From Burkholderiales bacterium (lineage in GTDB: Bacteria; Pseudomonadota; Gammaproteobacteria; Burkholderiales; SG8-39), in assembly GCA_029266935.1 (NCBI GenBank), contig JAQSVY010000093.1, forward strand, positions 1 to 6,069: a stretch of 6,069 nt of DNA. Direction: 5' to 3'. Below the pieces are notes generated by a model. The model made no database searches. It was not told the DNA's origin and saw only the letters and a list, made by a program, of their open reading frames with translations. The number at the start of each line of letters is the position of its first letter. The first letter of the stretch is position 1. Of the stretch, positions 1 through 6,066 are shown piece by piece. The position numbers and the translations under genes are program-made.

Positions 1-1
1 C

Positions 2-508
2 TGGATCGCCAACCGCGGCGCCATGTCCGACGCGCCGCTCCTGCACGAGCGGCTGCGCGACGAAAGCCCGTTCGTGCGCGCCTATGCCGAGCGGGGCCTA
101 TGGCTGCTGTGGGCGCGCTCGGGCGACGCGGCCACCGATGAGCTCATGGCGCGCGGCACCGAGGAGATGCAGTCTGGGCAGCACGCGAAAGCCGTTGAGA
201 CGTTTACGTCTGTCATAAAGGCGAAACCGGATTTCGCCGAGGCCTGGAACCGGCGCGCCACGGTGCACTATCTCGCCGGGGACTTCGAGCGCTCGATCGC
301 CGACTGCGGCGAGGTGCTCAAGCGCAACCCGCGACACTTCGGCGCGCTCTCGGGCATGGGGCAGATCTTTTTCCAGTTGCAGGACTACGACCAGGCGCTC
401 GTCTGGTACCGCCGCGCGCTCGAGGTCAACCCGAACATGACCGGCGTCGAGCTCAGCATCAAGGGCATCGAGGAGCTGCTGCGCGACAAGCGCGGCCGGT
501 CAACTTAA
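2..508 (+). CDS. HEAT-like plus tetratricopeptide repeat (TPR) protein, 5'-partial
   Basis: The frame is open from the window edge and ends at TAA 506-508. The first in-frame ATG is at 23, but no Shine-Dalgarno sequence precedes it. The upstream residues (WIANRGA) run smoothly into a HEAT-like helical pair (LHERLRDESPFVRAYAERGLW, numbered from the ATG about 8-27), so the gene very probably starts outside the window. Numbered from that ATG, three TPR units follow at about 38-71, 72-105 and 106-139. They show the usual A/G/Y/A-L-P pattern, for example AEAWNRRATVHYLAGDFERS and HFGALSGMGQ. The motifs AEAWNRRA and PRHFGALSG are typical of a widespread proteobacterial TPR family of unknown function. 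Such repeats mediate protein-protein contacts, and no catalytic motif is visible. No signal peptide can be judged because the N-terminus is missing. The gene converges on the hydrolase gene and overlaps its end by 9 nt. Family type is confident; role is unknown. Confidence 0.85.
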   Translation, partial: WIANRGAMSDAPLLHERLRDESPFVRAYAERGLWLLWARSGDAATDELMARGTEEMQSGQHAKAVETFTSVIKAKPDFAEAWNRRATVHYLAGDFERSIADCGEVLKRNPRHFGALSGMGQIFFQLQDYDQALVWYRRALEVNPNMTGVELSIKGIEELLRDKRGRST

Positions 509-1288
509 TTCTTCAATAAGTTGAAGAACCGCTTGGGCCGCCTCGCGGGGCCGCTCGAGCGGAAAGAGGTGGCCGCCCGGAACCTTGCGCAGGACGAACT
601 TCGGCCGCATCCCGGCGAGCCGCACGCGCTTCACCACGTCCGAGTCGGCACCGCCGATGAACCCCGCCGGCACCCGCAGCGCCCCGAGGCTGCGCATCAT
701 GCCGTGCGGGATGGTGCGGTAGATCTGCGTCTCGATCAGCGGGTCGATGCGCAGGCGCAGCTCCCCGGCTTCATCGCGCACCAGGCCGTGGCGCACGTAG
801 TCCTCGAGGCACTCGTCCGTGAAGTGCCGGAACAGCCGCCGCGTGCGGAAATGCGCTTTCGCCTCCCCCTCGGAATGCCAGTGGCTGCGCCGGTCGCGCG
901 TAGCACCCGCGGGCGTGACCCGGTCGACGATGCCCAGGCGCTTGCTGGCGCCGAGCACGGTGCCGCGGAATGCCCCGATGATCGGCGCGTCGAGCAGCGC
1001 GATGGCGCGGAAGAGCTCCGGACGCTGCACGGCGGCGAGAAAGCTCAGGTAGCCGCCCAACGAATGGCCCGCGGCGAACACAGGTTCTCCCGAATACGTC
1101 GTCTCGATCTCCGTGATGGTTTGGTTCACCAGATGACCCCAGCCTTCAGTGACCGGGTAGCGCGGGTCGGTGCCGATGGCCTCGATCCACGAGAGGCGGT
1201 AGTGCTTGCCCAGCTCGCCCAGCATCGCCGAGTAGCAGCGCGCCGGGAAGCCGTTGGCGTGCGAGAAGTGGAGCGCCGCCCTAGACGT
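500..1288 (-). CDS. Alpha/beta hydrolase with an anomalous start
   Basis: This is a serine hydrolase of the alpha/beta fold; the substrate is unknown. Counting from the ATG at 1225 (241 residues), the nucleophile elbow is GHSLGG with Ser55. The likely acid is Asp196 (or Asp194) in GGADSD, and the likely base is His219 in PGGHLFP. A helical, Arg/His-rich cap lies at about 85-175. No signal peptide or membrane segment is seen, so it should be cytoplasmic. The homologous sequence starts before the ATG: the frame reads RAALHFSHANGFPARCYSAM, and HANGFP is the typical first-strand/oxyanion-loop segment of these enzymes. The frame upstream is open to a TGA at 1508-1510 but contains no ATG, GTG or TTG. 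I place the start at ACG 1288-1286 (262 residues) because the protein would then begin where the family normally does and overlap the preceding stop. No clear Shine-Dalgarno is visible at either site. The gene is last in the minus-strand operon. Fold is confident; start is tentative. Confidence 0.85.
   Translation of the reverse strand, partial: TSRAALHFSHANGFPARCYSAMLGELGKHYRLSWIEAIGTDPRYPVTEGWGHLVNQTITEIETTYSGEPVFAAGHSLGGYLSFLAAVQRPELFRAIALLDAPIIGAFRGTVLGASKRLGIVDRVTPAGATRDRRSHWHSEGEAKAHFRTRRLFRHFTDECLEDYVRHGLVRDEAGELRLRIDPLIETQIYRTIPHGMMRSLGALRVPAGFIGGADSDVVKRVRLAGMRPKFVLRKVPGGHLFPLERPREAAQAVLQLIEELS
509..528. repeat. Perfect 8-bp inverted repeat at the convergent gene ends
   Basis: TTCTTCAA (509-516), a 4-nt loop TAAG (517-520), then TTGAAGAA (521-528) form a perfect AT-rich hairpin directly after the TAA of the TPR gene. 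It lies inside the last codons of the opposing hydrolase gene. A second, overlapping pair, CAACTTA (501-507) and TAAGTTG (517-523), could form a competing stem. There is no U-tract on either strand and the stem is weak in G+C, so it is not a typical Rho-independent terminator. It could still stall or protect the ends of the converging transcripts. Function is an inference. Confidence 0.4.
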
Positions 1289-4202
1289 AGTCTTTCGCCG
1301 CGGTATCGGCGTCGACCGGCCGCCCGGCGAGGTAGCCCTGGAGGTAGTCGCAGCCGCAGCCCTCGAGGAAGGCGCGCTGCGCCTCGGTCTCGACGCCTTC
1401 GGCGATGACGCGGATGCCCAGCGCGTGCGCGAGCGCCACGACCGCCGGCACGATGGCGCCGTGATCGCGGTCGCCCGGCGCCTCGGCGACGAAGGCGCGG
1501 TCGATCTTCACCTTGTCCACGGTGAATCGCTTGAGGTAGGCGAGGCTCGAGTAGCCGGTGCCGAAGTCGTCGATGGCGATCGACACGCCAAGCTGCTTCA
1601 GGCGCTTCAGCGTGCCGAGCGTGGCGTCGGTCTCGCGCATCGCGGTCGACTCGGTGATCTCGAGCTCGAGCAGCCCCGGCGGCAGGCCTGTCTCGCGCAG
1701 CGCGCGCGCCACAATGTCGGGCAGGCGCGGGTCGTTGAACTGGCGCGGCGAGAGGTTGACGGCCACCTGCAGGCCGCGCTCCGCGCCGATGAAAGTCGCC
1801 CAGCGGCAGGCCTCGCGCAGCACCCACTCGCCGATGCGCAGGATGAGGCCGGTCTCCTCGGCGAGCTGGATGAACTCCCCCGGCAGCACCAGGCCGCGCT
1901 CCGGGTGCTGCCAGCGCACCAGCGCCTCGTGCCCGGCGACCCGGCCGGTCTTCGCCTCGACGATGCGCTGGTAGTGCACGCGCAGCTCGTCGCGTCCGAG
2001 CGCGCGGCGCAGCTCGCTCTCCAGCGCGAGGCGGCGCGACGCCGCCTGGTTCATCTGCTCGGTGAAGAACTGGTAGTTGGCGCGGCCGAGCTCCTTGGCG
2101 TGGTACATCGCCGCGTCGGCGTTGCGAATCAGGGACTCGGCATCGCGCCCGTCGTCGGGGAAGACGGCGATGCCGATCGAGGGCGTGACGATGATCTCGC
2201 GCTCCTCGATCACGACCGGCTGCGAGAGCTGCTCGATCACCTTTTGCGCCACCTGCGCGAGGTCCGACGAGCGCTTGATCTCCGGCAGCACCACCACGAA
2301 CTCGTCGCCGCCGATGCGGCAGATGGTGTCGCCCGTGCGCAGCTGCGCCGCCAGGCGGCCAGCGACCTCCTTCAGCAGCGCGTCGCCTACGGCGTGGCCG
2401 AGCGAGTCGTTGATGGTCTTGAACCGGTCGAGGTCGACGAACATCACCGCGGTCTGGCTGCGGTGACGCTGGCCGAGCGCGAGTGCCTGGGTGAGCCTGT
2501 CTTCCAGCAGGCGGCGGTTGGGAAGCCCGGTCAGCGGATCGTGGTCGGCGAGGTACTGGGCGCGCGCCTGCGCGTCCTGCAGCTCGGCGGTGCGCTCGGC
2601 GACCATGCGCTCGAGGGCGTCGAGCGCCTGCTGCACGCGCGAGTCGGCCTCGCGCTCGGCGGTGACGTCCTCGAAGCTCCAGATCCACTCCTGCTCGGCC
2701 TTGCCGGCGTCGATGCGCCGGCCGCGCGTGCGGCAGCGGAACAGTGACCCGTCGCGACGCTTGAAGCGCCATTCGCTGTCGTGGCGCTCGCCCGGGGCGG
2801 TGCTCTCATGGGCAAGTCGTCCGGCGGCGCGCCACTCCTGCTCGGCCTCGAACAGCACCGCCGAGCTCTCCCCGACGAGCTCCCCGGGCCCTGCGCCCAC
2901 CATCTCCTCGAGGTAGCGGTTGCAGCGCTGGATGATGCGGTTGCGCACGAACGCGATGCCGACGGTGGCGTTGTCGAGGATCAGCTCCTGCTCGGCGGCG
3001 GCGCGCTCGATGCGCTCCTCGGCGGCGTGCTGCTGTGTGATGTCCTCGAGGAGCCACACGTAGCCCTTCGTCGGGTCGCCGGCCTGCACCGCGCGGCCGG
3101 AGATGCGGCACCAGAAGCCCGAACCGTCGCGCCTGCGCATCCAGCTCTCGCGCGCGTGCGTGCGGCCCGCATCGAGCTCCTGGTAGACGGCGTTGCGGCG
3201 CTCGAACTCCTCGTCGGTGAAGTACATGTCGCGCATGGGCACGCCGATCGCCTCGCCCGGCGCGTAGGCGAACATCTCCTCGAAGCGCCGGTTGCAGCGC
3301 ACGATGCTGCGCCCGCGGTTGAAGGCGATACCGACCACGACGTTCTCGAGCAGCGCCTGCTGCTCGGCGAGCACGCGCTGCAGCTCGTCCTCGGCGCGGC
3401 GCTGCTCGGTCACGTCCTCGCAGGTCCAGACCGAGCCCCTGTGCGGGTCGTGCGCGTCGACGGCGCGGCCCTCGGTGCGCATCCAGAAGGTGGACCCGTC
3501 CTTGCGACGGCGCAGCTCGACGCGGCGCGCGGTCTGGCCGCGCGCGAGGTTGGCGTAGGCCTCGTCGGCGCGCGCGTGATCGGCGCTCTCGGCGTACAGC
3601 ACGGTGGTGGGCTGTCCGTCGAGCTCGCCCGCGCCGTAGCCGTACATCTCCTCGTAGCGCCGGTTGCAGCGCACGATGCGCCGGTCCTTGACGAACACCA
3701 CGCCGATCGACGCGGTGCCCAGGATCGCCGCCTGCTCGCGCAGCAGCCGCTGCACTTCGTCGCTCTGGCGCCGGCGCTCGGTGATGTCCTCGACGATCCA
3801 CACCGTGCCGCCCTGCTGCGGGTTCTTGTCGTCGATCGCCTTGGCGATCAGGCGGCCGAGGAAGGTCGACCCGTCCTTGCGCCGCAGCTCCCATTCGACG
3901 TCGAGCTGGCGGCCGGCGCCGATGATGGGCGCGGCGATCTGCCCGAGCGCGGCGTAGCTTTCGTGGCTGGGATAGACGACCTCGCCGGGCTGGCCGATCA
4001 GCTCGTCGCTCGCCCAGCCGAACATCTCGGCGAACTTCGGGTTGCAGAGGAAGAAGCGCCGCTCGCGCGTGAAGGCGATGCCGATCGAGGCGTTGGCGAG
4101 CAGCGCCTCGTACTCGAGCTGCGTGTAGCGGGTACGGCCGGCGTCGCTCGCCGGCGGCGATTCGAGCGCCTCGATGGTCCGGCGCGGGGCGGGCTCGTTC
4201 AC
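1281..4202 (-). CDS. PAS(x4)-GGDEF-EAL cyclic-di-GMP synthase/phosphodiesterase
   Basis: This 973-residue cytoplasmic signalling protein has no membrane segment. Four PAS/PAC modules span about 26-145, 150-269, 275-393 and 399-518. Each closes with a PAC strand such as VWIVEDITERRR and is joined to the next by a short helical linker containing EQ. A coiled-coil linker (about 518-548) leads to a GGDEF domain (about 548-712). There the active-site motif GGDEF is at 631-635 and the inhibitory site R622-T-G-D625 lies exactly five residues before it, so product-inhibited diguanylate cyclase activity is possible. The EAL domain (about 725-968) keeps E759-A-L, N816, E848, D878-D879, K899, E935 and Q955. 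These are the metal and catalytic residues of active c-di-GMP phosphodiesterases. The start is GTG at 4202-4200, overlapping the lipoprotein stop by 4 nt (GTGA), with only a weak GAGAAG upstream, which suggests translational coupling. The stop is TAG 1283-1281. Domain calls are very secure. The PAS ligand and the net direction of activity cannot be read from sequence. Confidence 0.97.
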   Translation of the reverse strand: MNEPAPRRTIEALESPPASDAGRTRYTQLEYEALLANASIGIAFTRERRFFLCNPKFAEMFGWASDELIGQPGEVVYPSHESYAALGQIAAPIIGAGRQLDVEWELRRKDGSTFLGRLIAKAIDDKNPQQGGTVWIVEDITERRRQSDEVQRLLREQAAILGTASIGVVFVKDRRIVRCNRRYEEMYGYGAGELDGQPTTVLYAESADHARADEAYANLARGQTARRVELRRRKDGSTFWMRTEGRAVDAHDPHRGSVWTCEDVTEQRRAEDELQRVLAEQQALLENVVVGIAFNRGRSIVRCNRRFEEMFAYAPGEAIGVPMRDMYFTDEEFERRNAVYQELDAGRTHARESWMRRRDGSGFWCRISGRAVQAGDPTKGYVWLLEDITQQHAAEERIERAAAEQELILDNATVGIAFVRNRIIQRCNRYLEEMVGAGPGELVGESSAVLFEAEQEWRAAGRLAHESTAPGERHDSEWRFKRRDGSLFRCRTRGRRIDAGKAEQEWIWSFEDVTAEREADSRVQQALDALERMVAERTAELQDAQARAQYLADHDPLTGLPNRRLLEDRLTQALALGQRHRSQTAVMFVDLDRFKTINDSLGHAVGDALLKEVAGRLAAQLRTGDTICRIGGDEFVVVLPEIKRSSDLAQVAQKVIEQLSQPVVIEEREIIVTPSIGIAVFPDDGRDAESLIRNADAAMYHAKELGRANYQFFTEQMNQAASRRLALESELRRALGRDELRVHYQRIVEAKTGRVAGHEALVRWQHPERGLVLPGEFIQLAEETGLILRIGEWVLREACRWATFIGAERGLQVAVNLSPRQFNDPRLPDIVARALRETGLPPGLLELEITESTAMRETDATLGTLKRLKQLGVSIAIDDFGTGYSSLAYLKRFTVDKVKIDRAFVAEAPGDRDHGAIVPAVVALAHALGIRVIAEGVETEAQRAFLEGCGCDYLQGYLAGRPVDADTAAKDYV
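3272..3307 (-). repeat. Near-identical 36-nt repeat, copy in PAS unit 3
   Basis: This 36-nt block encodes IVRCNRRFEEM and matches 3644-3679 (PAS unit 2) with a single mismatch. That mismatch changes Phe (TTC) to Tyr (TAC). The copies are 372 nt apart, exactly 124 codons, consistent with a tandem domain duplication and a possible site of unequal recombination. Confidence 0.9.
3644..3679 (-). repeat. Near-identical 36-nt repeat, copy in PAS unit 2
   Basis: Partner of the block at 3272-3307. It encodes IVRCNRRYEEM. The corresponding parts of units 1 (around 4022-4053) and 4 (around 2900-2939) are recognisable but clearly more diverged. Confidence 0.9.
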
Positions 4203-5023
4203 CGCTTCTCGGACAGCCCCTGGAAGTCGGCCGCGTAGTGCTGCAGGTTGGCGACCGCCTGCGCGCGCTGCCTGGGGGCGAGCGTTCGGTCGAGGTCGAG
4301 CAGCAAGGCGAACAGCTCACGCCGCGAGGCCTCGATGCCCGCGGCGTAGGCAGGATCCCGGCCTCGATCCCAGTGGGCGACGAACTCGGGCAAGCCTTCG
4401 ATTTTGCCGGCGCGCAGCAGCTCGAGCCCCGCGGCCTGCACGCGCTGGTAGTCGCGCAGGCGCATCTCGGCGAGCAGCGGCACACGCGCGGAGTACTGCC
4501 TGACGCGCTCGACCTGCGCTTGCGAGAGCCTGCCCACCCAATCCTCCAGTCGCTTGACGATGCGCTCGGCGCGGCGCTCCCTGCGCGCGGGCTCGGCGCC
4601 CCGCAGGAATTCTTTTTCGAACCTGCGGTTTTCCTCGGCGAGCCGGCTCTCGATGTGGGCGATCTGCTGGGCATCGAGCCGGCCGAGCAGCGGCGCGATG
4701 CGCTGTGCCGCCTCGCGCAGGCCGATCCGCGTCTGCGCGATGAGGGAATCGTAACCCCAAACGAGGTCCTCGGGCGTAAGGCCGTCGTCGACGCGCTGCG
4801 CCGCCTCGCCGGCGAAGCGCGCGTATTGCGGCAGCGCCTGCTTGCGATGCCAGTCGTGGAAGGCGTCGATCGCCGCGTCGAGCTCATCGGCCTGCTCGCC
4901 ATGCACGTCGAGGTAGGCGCCGGCGCGATAGCGCAGGTACGAATCGGCGCTCTCGTAGGCGAGGCGCACCATGCTGCAGCCCGACAGCAGGCATGCCATC
5001 AGCAGGGCGGCGATCAGCCTCAC
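4199..5023 (-). CDS. DUF6279-like lipoprotein
   Basis: This is a 274-residue predicted lipoprotein of unknown function. The N-terminus VRLIAALLMACLLSGC is a short lipoprotein signal: R2 gives the positive charge, followed by a hydrophobic stretch and a lipobox LSGC with Cys16. Ser17 at position +2 predicts outer-membrane sorting, facing the periplasm. The mature part is almost entirely helical, charged and Arg/Glu-rich. It carries features I associate with DUF6279: YLDVHGEQ near 37-44, FHDWHRKQALPQYA at 55-68, EENRRFEKEF at 130-139, and a Trp-containing segment RLEDWVGRLS at 158-167. The start is GTG at 5023-5021, which overlaps the fpr stop by 4 nt (GTGA). It is favoured because a GGAGAG Shine-Dalgarno lies six bases upstream and because it gives a complete signal peptide. 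The next ATG (residue 9) would destroy that signal. The longer open frame upstream is a shadow of fpr. The 3' end overlaps the PAS-GGDEF-EAL start by 4 nt. Lipoprotein call is strong; DUF assignment is from memory of the pattern. Confidence 0.87.
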   Translation of the reverse strand: MRLIAALLMACLLSGCSMVRLAYESADSYLRYRAGAYLDVHGEQADELDAAIDAFHDWHRKQALPQYARFAGEAAQRVDDGLTPEDLVWGYDSLIAQTRIGLREAAQRIAPLLGRLDAQQIAHIESRLAEENRRFEKEFLRGAEPARRERRAERIVKRLEDWVGRLSQAQVERVRQYSARVPLLAEMRLRDYQRVQAAGLELLRAGKIEGLPEFVAHWDRGRDPAYAAGIEASRRELFALLLDLDRTLAPRQRAQAVANLQHYAADFQGLSEKR

Positions 5024-5751
5024 CAGAAGCTCTCCACCGTGATGTGGCCGGGATTGCGGCGGCGATGCTTGCGCATGCCGCGCTCGGCGAGCGCCGCCGT
5101 GGCGTCCTTCAGCATCTGCGGGTTGCCGCAGAGCATGACGTGCGAGCCCGCCGCGTCGAGCGCCGCGCCAGCCGCCGCCTCCAGACGCCCGTCCCGGATC
5201 GCCGCGGGAACGCGGCCCGCCAACGAGCCGGGATGAGGTTCGCGGCTGACGAAAGTCACGTATTTGAAGCCAGGCCTTTGCATTTTCTTCAGAAGGTCCT
5301 GGTAGACCAGTTCCTGCGCATATCTGACGGCGTGGACCAGCACGACGTCGCTGAACCGCTGCCAGGGCGTTTCGGTGCGCAGGATCGAGAGGTAGGGCGC
5401 GATGCCGGTGCCGGTGGAGATCAGCCACAGCGTTCCGGCATCCGGTACTTCCGACAGGACGAGGAAGCCGGCCGGGTTGGAGGCGACGTACAGGCGGTCG
5501 CCGGCCGAGAGCTTCTCCAGGCGCGGCGACAGCGGCCCTTCGGGGACGACGATGCCGTAGAACTCGAGCAGCGGGTCCGCGGGAGGGTTGACGAAGGAGA
5601 ACGGGCGCGCGACGCGCTCGCCCTCGACGTCCAGCGCGATCCTCACGAACTGGCCCGCCTGGAACGAAAGCCGCGGCGCGCGCACGCGCAGCGAGAAGAG
5701 CGCGTCCGTCCAATGCCGGTTCTCGATGACGGTTCCTTCCAGCCAGGTCAT
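5020..5751 (-). CDS. fpr: Ferredoxin/flavodoxin-NADP+ reductase (Fpr), E. coli-like subclass
   Basis: This 243-residue cytoplasmic flavoenzyme moves electrons between NADP(H) and ferredoxin or flavodoxin through FAD. The FAD-binding beta-barrel (about 1-100) contains the RxYS-type motif as R49-P-F-S52, followed by FVNPPADPLLEFY and the GPLSPRL segment. The NADP-binding half shows STGTGIAPYLSILR at 112-125, HAVRYAQEL at 140-148, VSRE at 168-171 and the LCGNPQM motif at 207-213. The C-terminus GHITVESFW ends in an aromatic residue, as in E. coli Fpr (GHMTAEHYW), which stacks near the flavin. Length matches the family (E. coli about 248). The ATG at 5751-5749 overlaps the DUF3301 stop by 4 nt (ATGA). 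No good Shine-Dalgarno precedes it, so coupled translation is likely. All key motifs are intact. In some bacteria this enzyme serves oxidative-stress defence or Fe-S and radical-enzyme reduction; which applies here cannot be seen. Confidence 0.95.
   Translation of the reverse strand: MTWLEGTVIENRHWTDALFSLRVRAPRLSFQAGQFVRIALDVEGERVARPFSFVNPPADPLLEFYGIVVPEGPLSPRLEKLSAGDRLYVASNPAGFLVLSEVPDAGTLWLISTGTGIAPYLSILRTETPWQRFSDVVLVHAVRYAQELVYQDLLKKMQRPGFKYVTFVSREPHPGSLAGRVPAAIRDGRLEAAAGAALDAAGSHVMLCGNPQMLKDATAALAERGMRKHRRRNPGHITVESFW
5030..5035 (-). promoter_or_regulatory. Shine-Dalgarno of the lipoprotein gene
   Basis: GGAGAG on the minus strand lies six bases before the GTG at 5023, within the last codons of fpr. 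It decides the GTG as the lipoprotein start and shows that this overlapping gene can recruit its own ribosomes. Confidence 0.6.
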
Positions 5752-6056
5752 TGGATGGTGTAGGGCTCCAGCTGTATGTCGCGCAGCTCCTGGCCAAGCA
5801 TGACGATGGCGCCGTGGCGGCGCGTGTTCCCGGTCTCGCTGAATTCGAAAGTATAGGTGCGCGAGAGCTTCAGACGGCCTTCGTCGTCGCGCCCGAGCCG
5901 CAGCCGCGCGAAGGAGACGGTGTCGTCGAGGAACTGCAGCTCATAGCGCTTGCAGGCCTCGCGTCCGGCGCGCACCGCGCGCTCCCGCGCGCGCAGGCTG
6001 TCGAGGAAGAAGAGCACCAGCAGCACGACCGCGAGGAGCGCCCCTACCTCCCACAT
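5748..6056 (-). CDS. DUF3301 family small membrane-anchored protein
   Basis: This is a 102-residue protein of unknown function. One hydrophobic helix lies at about residues 4-19 (VGALLAVVLLVLFFLD). It is followed at once by Arg-rich residues (LRARERAVRAGR), so the helix should be an N-terminal anchor with the remainder in the cytoplasm. The soluble part carries the family pattern: ACKRYELQFLDDTVSF at about 34-49, RLRLGRDDEGRL, then SRTYTFEFSETGNTRRHG and a closing MLGQELRDIQLEP. The conserved Cys35 is characteristic of DUF3301 as I remember it. It is the first visible gene of the operon and overlaps fpr by 4 nt (ATGA). The start ATG at 6056-6054 has a purine-rich GGGAAGAGG just upstream. The promoter, if here, is outside the window. 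Family call is from recognised pattern. Confidence 0.88.
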   Translation of the reverse strand: MWEVGALLAVVLLVLFFLDSLRARERAVRAGREACKRYELQFLDDTVSFARLRLGRDDEGRLKLSRTYTFEFSETGNTRRHGAIVMLGQELRDIQLEPYTIQ

Positions 6057-6057
6057 G

Positions 6058-6066
6058 CCTCTTCCC
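6058..6066 (-). promoter_or_regulatory. Shine-Dalgarno region of the DUF3301 gene
   Basis: The minus-strand sequence GGGAAGAGG precedes the ATG at 6056, with the GGGA core about six bases away. It supports this ATG as the start and the DUF3301 gene as a well-initiated operon member. Only 13 bases upstream are in the window, so no promoter can be assessed. Confidence 0.5.

Larger units (their letters stand above)
2649..4127 (-). repeat. Tandem array of four PAS modules within the GGDEF-EAL gene
   Basis: Four consecutive units recur with a period of 124-126 codons, measured at the conserved Cys-Asn pairs C53-N54, C179-N180, C303-N304 and C427-N428. Units 2-4 share the pattern (V/I)GxxFxxxRxIxRCNRxxEEM followed by GEL/GEA and G. 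Unit 1 is more divergent (FLCNPKFAEMF). The similarity extends to DNA level between units 2 and 3. This points to growth of the sensor by internal duplication, with unit 1 the oldest or the most specialised. Confidence 0.9.

Noticed and set aside
198..211. Palindrome AGACGT-TT-ACGTCT inside the TPR gene
   Set aside because: It is short, lies within coding sequence, and has no partner copy or operator context seen in the window; most likely chance.
1281..1300. Programmed frameshift joining the EAL gene to the hydrolase, with the A-rich AAAGAC as a slip site
   Set aside because: The EAL protein ends normally after its domain, no proper slippery heptamer or downstream structure is evident, and an altered start codon at 1286-1288 explains the reading frame more simply.
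521..1408. 295-codon plus-strand open frame opposite the hydrolase
   Set aside because: The opposite strand carries a clear GHSLGG hydrolase with Asp and His; this frame is Arg/Ala-rich and featureless.
1126..2772. Long 548-codon minus-strand open frame
   Set aside because: It lies almost wholly inside the PAS-GGDEF-EAL gene in another frame. Its translation is Arg/Ala/Pro-rich low complexity, typical of a shadow frame in high-GC DNA. Its tail also runs over the hydrolase gene.
1254..4238. Long plus-strand open frames (1254-2747 and 2781-4238) antisense to the PAS-GGDEF-EAL gene
   Set aside because: They show no recognisable domains and are rich in Leu/Ala/Arg/Val/Asp from reverse-complement codon bias. 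The minus-strand gene has all its motifs intact.
2806..4902. 698-codon minus-strand open frame over the lipoprotein and PAS region
   Set aside because: It gives Arg/Ser/Ala-rich nonsense in a frame different from both real genes; no motif is seen.
5024..5797. N-terminal extension of the lipoprotein frame up to an ATG near 5797
   Set aside because: The extension is a shadow of fpr and is disordered and Arg-rich. A lipoprotein signal with Shine-Dalgarno begins at GTG 5023.
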